From Todiramphus chloris collaris (taxonomy: Eukaryota > Chordata > Aves > Coraciiformes > Alcedinidae): a stretch of 64,000 nucleotides of DNA. Position 1 is the first letter of the stretch. Each line of letters begins with the position of its first letter. Below are positions 58,301 through 64,000 of the stretch, one piece after another. The translations under genes were made by a program, and so were the position numbers. The stretch lies in NCBI GenBank assembly GCA_025345505.1, contig JANVCC010000040.1:6552073-6616072 (forward strand). The letters run 5' to 3'. Below the pieces are notes generated by a model. The model did no database searches, was not told where the DNA came from, and worked only from the letters and a program-made list of their open reading frames with translations.

Positions 58301-61300
58301 GGAGTAGAGTATATTCCCCATCAGGAGAAGCTTATGATAGTGCTACAGGATTGGGAGAAGGGTGCTAAAGAGTTTGCCAGAGTAGCCTGCTTTGAATTTT
58401 TGAAGGTGCTGGGGGTCAGTCTCAGACCTCTCTACACCTCATGGCTCTCTTGTTAGGGACATGTCTGCAAAATGCAATGAGCAGCTGCTATTAAGGGATA
58501 GCTTGGGTCATAGTAGAAACGTGAACCAGTGAGAGGGGTTTATGGGAGCCACACAACTGTTTACACAGTGACTGGGACCTGAAATCCCCACTTAGGATGC
58601 AAGTGGAGTCAAGCATTAGAAAGGCAGCGCAGGCTGTGGATCCTGCAGCACATGGGTGCCAGGCTGTCTTCTCCCCCAGCAGCAATCAGGAGGGCAGGCC
58701 TGAGGAAGGGGTGGTGACTGCAAAGGCTTCTCTTCTTTTATATTCATCAGCCTTCACTGTGCCCACAATGTGCTGATTTCCAGTGTCTTGCAGAGTGCCT
58801 TCTTCTGTTGAATCCTTTAGGATGCAGAAGGGTAGAAGTCTGTGACTGATATCCCAGTCCTGTTCTCTGTCCAAATTAATGCCATGCTGCACCCCATTGC
58901 TCTGCCCCCACAGGGCTCTTGTACAGCAGTGCCAGGTACTCAAAATGCAGGGAATTCCCCTCAGAGGGATCCCACTAAGCCCTTCTAGCTGGGGGACAGA
59001 TGCTGAGCTCATGCTATGACCCAGCTGCCAGCTCCAAAGAGCAACCTCTTGGACAGCAGGACTATGGTAGGTCCACAAGAAGAGAGACTTGCACCATGAG
59101 CCAGGCTCTTCTGCCACAGCAGCTCTGTTCACAGGGCTCCTTAGCCATTATTTAGGACTTTGGGCCACCAGGTATTCAGGAAAGACCATGCCTCTGCAAA
59201 ACAGACACTGCAATGTCCTCTCTGCACAGGCTCTGCCTCCAGAAGGATGTTTTTCAAATAAACTTTTTTTCCCATTTCTGGTGCGAGACAGCTCTGCAGA
59301 GCTTGTTTGCTTAGACTCTTTGGTGCTCCTTCTTCCTCCAAACACAACACTGGCAGCTCTCGCTGTCTGCTGGCTCCTAGCAAGCATGTAATTCCCTGAC
59401 CCCAGCTTACTGCATACCCAGACTTTGAAATTCAGGGGGGTTGGGAGGGGCTTGGGAAAATGATCTGAGATGGTCTTCATCTGAAGTTGGGTTCTTCTTA
59501 ATGCCAGCTTCCACATGCACTGCCCTCTCCTCCAGGCTGGGCGCTGCAATGTGTCTGCCCAACAAGCATCACTGAACCTCAGAGCATCTTCCAAAGCAAA
59601 CAAGCCCCTTGGGAGAAGCCCAGGAGGAGCCTTTACAAACCAGGGAATGGCAGCAAGTGAGGAAATGGCCAGATTCAACAGTACTTTTCCATACACACGC
59701 CACCCCTCCAGAAGTGAAGAACCAGTGATCTGTCCTGGCAAATGCTGGGAGAGCTCTCAGCAACCTCCAGAGCAAATAAAGGCAAGGGGAAGGGACGGTA
59801 TGTACTGTGCAGAAGAGGAGGGAGCTGCTCAGCTGCAGCCTCACCAGAACAAAAGGGGTCATCCACCCCACCTCACAGCCTCTTTCCTCACAGTTCCTCC
59901 ATCCCACCACAGCAGCCATCCTCACCACACTGTGCTTCCAGCCCCATGACGTCCCTGGGAACCTGCCTTCCATGCCCTGACCCATATTTTGCACGGGCAC
60001 CCTGCCGGGGCTGGGTGAGGCACTGAGATTGGAAGGAGGATTTCAGCCTCTGCATGGTCAAACCTTGCTAAATTGGGAAGTCCAGCTCAGCCAGCTGGGC
60101 TGGTGCCCTGGCAGCACAGTGTTACATGGTTTTTATACCCAGTGAGCTGTCATGCACGGGGAGGAAGGGAAAGGATGCACTGTCAAATTACATATCCATC
60201 TATCCATCCAGAAGAAGACACCTCGTCCAACACTTTCCATCCCATCAAAGCCATTGTCCACCCAGCCCAAGGGAGCCGGTGGGCTGTGATGCCCTCGCCT
60301 TGCAGGTGCAGTGGAGGAGGGCGAGAGGAAGGGAGGCAGAGGAAGCCTTGGCAGGGGAATCAGTCCCTTTGCTGGCAGGAGACAAATCAGAGGGTGTTTC
60401 GCTTTCCCAGTGGGCGGAAGGGAGCAGGCAGCCCTCACTGTCAGGAGTGGGATGCCACCAGCATATTAAGCATCCAGCTGAGCTCCTCTCTGCCCTCACA
60501 CAGAGGGGCTCAATCCTGCCAAACAGGAACAGGGGCGGACAAGGACAGGGAGATTTCACCAGCTGCACTCTCCTGGCTCACATCATGGCCAGTGTTAGCT
60601 GAGCTGCCTGGCTCACTCATCCTACAGAGTCCCTGCAACAGCTCAGACTGGGTGGGTGCAAATGGATCATCCTCCTGGAGCTCATCTCCCAGAAGGACGC
60701 AACCCAAAAGAGTCTTGGATCCCTCAAACCCAGTTTAAGGACCCTCAGGTCTGAGCAGGAAAGGGAAAAACTATAGTAGAGACCCCAGCATTTAGGGGGT
60801 GCTGGGGATGGGGGACTGGTCCCTGATATCCCTAGAGATGTCTGTGTCCATGTGGAAAAGAGTCTTCTAAAGGATGTAATTCCCAAGTGCTCCATCTCAC
60901 CATCTCTTGCTTATCTCTTTCCTTCCTCCACTTTCATTTTTCCTCTGACAAAGTGGTAGTTTCTTTGCTTATACCTGGGGCTGTGGTTCTTTTTGTCCAA
61001 AAGAACTCCTGCAATTGAAAGGGGAACTGCCATTTTAACTGCAATTTTTCTAAAGGCATCCAGGAAAGAACAGAAATCTAAATTCCCAATGACCTACTTT
61101 GAAAAATCAGAAGAATTTGTCCTGCAAACATGATTTGGCTTAAGGTTTTGGCTAGAAAAGCCATCATGTGGGTCTGTAATATTGAACAGATGAGGCAGGA
61201 AACGAAGAGACCGCCCTTTTCTAGATGTCTGACTGCCAGCCATGAGCTCAGCCCAGAGCTGAGCAGCACATAGTGGCCTCCTTCCTCATCCCTCCTTCTC

Positions 61301-61315
61301 CTCTCTTTTATTCAG
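55399..61315 (+). other. SPARC intron 1 (5.9 kb)
   Basis: No second gene or transposon recognised. The first part is rich in T runs, and a close AP-1 and TEAD motif pair lies at 56652-56673. Long frames here (for example 60073-60738 and 57797-58456) show no domain and are probably chance. Confidence 0.65.
56652..56673 (+). promoter_or_regulatory. AP-1 site next to a TEAD-type motif
   Basis: TGACTCA at 56652-56658 is a perfect AP-1 site and GGAATGT at 56667-56673 matches the TEAD motif, 8 bp apart. Such pairs are common in mesenchymal enhancers. Function is inferred. Confidence 0.4.
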
Positions 61316-61385
61316 GGCTTGCTGAAAGATGAGGGCCTGGATTTTTTTCCTTCTCTGCCTGTCAGGCAAAGCCCTGGCAGCTCCG
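61316..61385 (+). CDS. SPARC: SPARC exon 2 (start codon, signal peptide)
   Basis: The acceptor TTATTCAG precedes 13 nt of leader and the ATG at 61329. It encodes [19 protein letters not shown], the signal peptide and first mature residues. The donor is CCG|GTAAGT, phase 0. Confidence 0.96.
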
Positions 61386-63394
61386 GTAAGTACAGGAGGC
61401 AACAGAGTCTCTCTGCTGTCAGGGTTGTCCATCTGATGTATCTGATGGGGTTTTTCTTTTATAACAAATGAAGTCCTGAGGGATGGGGGGCAGCAGGGGA
61501 AGAAGAAGCTCAAGGATGGCCCTACCACATGTCCCAGTGGGTCAACCCCTTGTCACCATCCTCCTCATGGACCCCAGCTCACAGTCCTTTTCCCCCACAG
61601 CAGGAGGCTCTGCCCGATGAGATAGAGGTCATTGAAGATCCCACCACAGAGGTAGGTGACTCTGCTCTTCCCCATCACCCATCCCTTGCAGACCCACCAC
61701 TCTGGGAACAGCCTCTCCAAAGCATGGGGGAGCAGGGGCAATGGGAGGACTGCTCTGCCCTGCAGGAGCTGGGCTGAGCTCTTTGTGCACCCCCACCAGA
61801 AACACTGACCTCTTTTGCAGGAGCCTGTGGGGGCGAACCCGGTCCAGGTGGAGGTGGGAGAGTTTGAGGAAGCCACAGAGGATGTAGAGGAGATTGTCGC
61901 AGAGAGTAAGTTGCTCTTCCCTTGCCCTCCAGCAGGCAGAGACATCCCTGAGTGGAGGAGCTTTAAGACACCCCAAACAGTGAGGGTCTTCTTTGGGAAG
62001 GGCTGTAATGCAAAGACAATGCCAACACAGATGCACTTCTGAGCACTGGATTCTCTGTAAACCTTTTTTTACAACAGAAAAGCTATTGCATTGTGTGGCT
62101 ACAGAAAGGAGCCCAGAATTAGCTTGAGGTCTAACATGGACTTCCAGAAACCCTCACATCTTCCCAGTGCGGGGAGGGTGCTCAGGGCTGTCCCTGGTGA
62201 AGTCTCTGTCTTTCCTTTCTGCTGAGGGGCCCTGGGCAGCTCATGGGAGGTGAGAATGGGGCAGGGTCTGAATTTGCTCCCTGCCCTCTCCCAGACCCCT
62301 GCCAGAACCACCACTGCAAACACGGCAAGGTGTGCGAGCTGGATGACAACAACTCACCCATGTGTGTGTGCCAGGACCCTTCAAGCTGCCCAGCCACTGC
62401 CGGTGTCTTTGAGAAGGTAAGGGCAGAAGTTGCTTGATGGACCAGAGCAGGGGGGAACCCCACATGGGACATTGCCAGAGGTGGTGGGGGCAACAGGGTG
62501 GCAGGTCTCCATCTGTCCTCAGACAGTGGTAAAGAAAGAACTGCTGTCCACCCCAGGAAACAAGTTAAACATCTTATTTGGAGGCTCTCCCTGCTGAGTC
62601 CACAGCAAGACTGTGCTTCACTGCCTCTCACACAGCATCTCCCTATTCTGTACAGGTCTGTGGCACTGACAACAAGACCTATGACTCCTCCTGCCATTTC
62701 TTTGCCACCAAGTGCACCTTGGAGGGAACCAAGAAGGGACACAAGCTGCACCTGGACTACATTGGGCCTTGCAAATGTAAGCAGAGCCATTCCCATAGGA
62801 AAGGGGTCCCCTAACCTGAGCACAGACCTATTGCCCACGTGCTGAGCAAAGGTCCAGGGCTGAGGTAGGAGGGCACTGGGGCTGTATGTTCGGGGTCTGG
62901 GACTGCACATCCAGGTGCTGCACTGACCACTGTGTATGGCTTCCAGTCATCCCTGCCTGCCTGGACACAGAGCTGACCGAGTTCCCACTGCGCATGCGGG
63001 ACTGGCTCAAGAATGTGCTGATTACCCTGTATGAGCGTGATGAGGACAACAACCTGCTGACCGAGAAGCAAAAGCTCAAGGTGAGGGATTGGGGAGGAAG
63101 TTTTGGAGCTCACTCAACCAGCAGAGCCCAGCAGACGTGGGGAGCCTACTCAGAATGACCTGTGGGCACCCCATGTAACACCACAAGGTCCCCCCTTGCT
63201 CCCCATTCTCCTGCTGACAAGTCTTCCTGGCCTCTCCTACGACAGGTGAAGAAGATCCATGAAAATGAGAAGCGCCTGGAGGCTGGTGACCACACAGTGG
63301 AGCTGCTGGCCCGCGACTTTGAGAAGAACTACAACATGTACATCTTCCCCGTGCACTGGCAGTTTGGGCAGCTGGACCAGCACCCCATTGATGG
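61329..63394 (+). CDS. SPARC: SPARC (osteonectin), partial: coding exons 2-8
   Basis: SPARC is a secreted glycoprotein that binds calcium and collagen and modulates cell-matrix contacts. Exons 61329-61385, 61601-61651, 61821-61905, 62295-62416, 62656-62776, 62947-63080 and 63246-63394 join in frame to 719 nt, or residues 1-239 plus part of Gly240. The order is: signal peptide (1-17), acidic low-affinity calcium-binding segment (about 18-65), follistatin-like domain with its cysteine pattern (from [14 protein letters not shown]), an N-glycosylation site Asn111-Lys-Thr and the KKGHK motif, then the start of the extracellular calcium-binding domain up to [12 protein letters not shown]. About 60 residues with the EF-hands lie beyond the right edge. 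Human SPARC has 303 aa. Confidence 0.97.
61601..61651 (+). CDS. SPARC: SPARC exon 3 (acidic segment)
   Basis: This 51-nt exon encodes [17 protein letters not shown] (residues 20-36). The acceptor is a tandem CAGCAG, so use of the second AG would drop Gln20. Human SPARC has two Gln here. The donor is GAG|GTAGGT. Confidence 0.95.
61821..61905 (+). CDS. SPARC: SPARC exon 4 (acidic segment)
   Basis: This 85-nt exon encodes residues 37-64 plus one base of Asn65, including [19 protein letters not shown]. The block [12 protein letters not shown] is invariant in vertebrate SPARC; the Glu-rich remainder binds calcium weakly. The donor is A|GTAAGT. Confidence 0.96.
62295..62416 (+). CDS. SPARC: SPARC exon 5 (follistatin-like, first half)
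   Basis: This 122-nt exon encodes Asn65 (shared) to Lys105. It carries the EGF-like part of the follistatin domain, with seven cysteines ([13 protein letters not shown] and [10 protein letters not shown]). The donor is AAG|GTAAGG. Confidence 0.96.
62656..62776 (+). CDS. SPARC: SPARC exon 6 (follistatin-like, Kazal-type half)
   Basis: This 121-nt exon encodes residues 106-145 plus one base of Phe146. It has the glycosylation site in [13 protein letters not shown] and the copper-binding-type motif KKGHK. The donor is AAAT|GTAAGC. Confidence 0.96.
62947..63080 (+). CDS. SPARC: SPARC exon 7 (start of the calcium-binding domain)
   Basis: This 134-nt exon encodes Phe146 (shared) to Lys190, including [20 protein letters not shown]. 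Human and chicken SPARC have Tyr-Ile-Pro-Pro at the start where this has Phe-Ile-Pro-Ala. The acceptor is CTTCCAG and the donor AAG|GTGAGG. Confidence 0.96.
63246..63394 (+). CDS. SPARC: SPARC exon 8 (calcium-binding domain helices)
   Basis: This 149-nt exon encodes residues 191-239 plus two bases of Gly240, including [14 protein letters not shown]. It contains the helix that takes part in collagen binding in the family. The donor is GG|GTGAGT; the next exon is outside the window. Confidence 0.96.
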
Positions 63395-64000
63395 GTGAGT
63401 GAGAGCAGGACAAGGGCCCCTGACAGGACCCTCTCCTGCCCAAGGAGCTGGGTGGCAGAAGGTGTCAAGGCTGGAGATGTGACATGAGTGGGTGGCTGGT
63501 GGCAGAGGTACAGGCAAAGCCCTGTGGAGGGACATATCTGTCAGGGGCTGAGTCAAACCCGCAGGCTGGACTAGAGGCAGTTTTGCCTTCTGCATACAGC
63601 TCTTCTGAAGAAAAAGGAACCTACCCCAGCCCCATCTGCTCCCATCTCCCTTTGGTGTGGGGTTTCTGTCTTCTCAGATTTACTGTCGTATGATAGTTCC
63701 CTAAAATATCTTAGTCCAAAGGCCCCAGCAGCTGAAACAGCAGCTGCTGGCTTAGCTGTGAGCTGGAGGTGGGCACAAGAGCCATCACACATGCAGACCC
63801 GTGGGGAGGGGCCAGCTGGCAAGGACCCCCAGCTGCTGGCTTATTTCGTGACTAGCACGGCCGATCGCAAAAGCAGACACCAGCCCTTGACCTTCATGAC
63901 ACTCAGTGGCAGTCACTGGCAGGGCACTGGGACAGATAGAGAGCTGAGGCCAGCACCTCATCCTGCACTGGCCCCCACACCCAACAGAGCTTCTCCCCTT
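63395..64000 (+). other. Start of SPARC intron 8
   Basis: The next SPARC exon, which would begin in the first EF-hand segment, is not present before the window ends. Nothing else is recognised here. Confidence 0.8.

Noticed and set aside
57797..58456. 219-codon plus-strand frame in SPARC intron 1
   Set aside because: No recognisable domain and several overlapping frames of similar length, as expected by chance.
60073..60738. 221-codon plus-strand frame in SPARC intron 1
   Set aside because: Low-complexity mix with no domain, in GC-rich intron sequence where long frames arise by chance.
62182..62910. 242-codon minus-strand frame across SPARC exons
   Set aside because: It lies antisense to SPARC exons 5 and 6, whose codon pattern explains its length. 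No domain is recognisable.

Overview
The window is vertebrate nuclear DNA, almost certainly from a bird. Two 5'-truncated CR1 LINE copies end in the (ATTCTRTG)n tail typical of bird CR1, and three split genes with short introns lie in the conserved order G3BP1 - ATOX1 - SPARC. The genes were identified by translating their exons; every splice phase closes. Several protein differences from the chicken sequence as I remember it suggest a non-galliform bird, but this is inference.

Layout. Positions 1 to about 8690 hold no gene I can support and may be intergenic or a long alternative 3'UTR of G3BP1. G3BP1 runs on the minus strand: eleven coding exons between 18853 and 9581 (465 codons plus stop), a short 3'UTR to about 8690, and a probable non-coding first exon near 31314-31390. 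Intron 1 is about 12.4 kb. A CpG island at about 30.9-32.2 kb, broken by a 100-N assembly gap, carries the G3BP1 promoter with three CCAAT boxes, a CTCF-type motif and a YY1-type motif. A second CpG island at about 34.15-34.85 kb starts ATOX1 on the plus strand: three coding exons (71 aa) and a probable non-coding last exon at 38909-39120. A largely gene-poor stretch follows (about 39.1-55.2 kb) with one CR1 fragment and two weak gene candidates: a 78-codon ORF encoding a signal peptide and many cysteines at 48990-49226, and a possible exon after a long T tract at 53581. SPARC starts at about 55.3 kb with a GGA-rich promoter and a non-coding exon 1, has a 5.9 kb first intron, and coding exons 2-8 between 61329 and 63394. 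Its last exons, encoding the EF-hands, lie beyond the window.

The three genes are not a pathway. G3BP1 is the cytoplasmic RNA-binding core of stress granules, ATOX1 is the cytosolic copper chaperone, and SPARC is a secreted calcium- and collagen-binding matrix protein. G3BP1 and ATOX1 are divergent with about 3.2 kb between their starts; ATOX1 and SPARC are in tandem.

The most notable observations are a CR1 copy whose tail abuts the 5' splice site of G3BP1 coding exon 5, so that the intron is CR1 sequence from position +3, and the unassigned cysteine-rich secreted-peptide candidate between ATOX1 and SPARC. No computation or database search was possible; identifications rest on reading the sequence and knowledge of the families.
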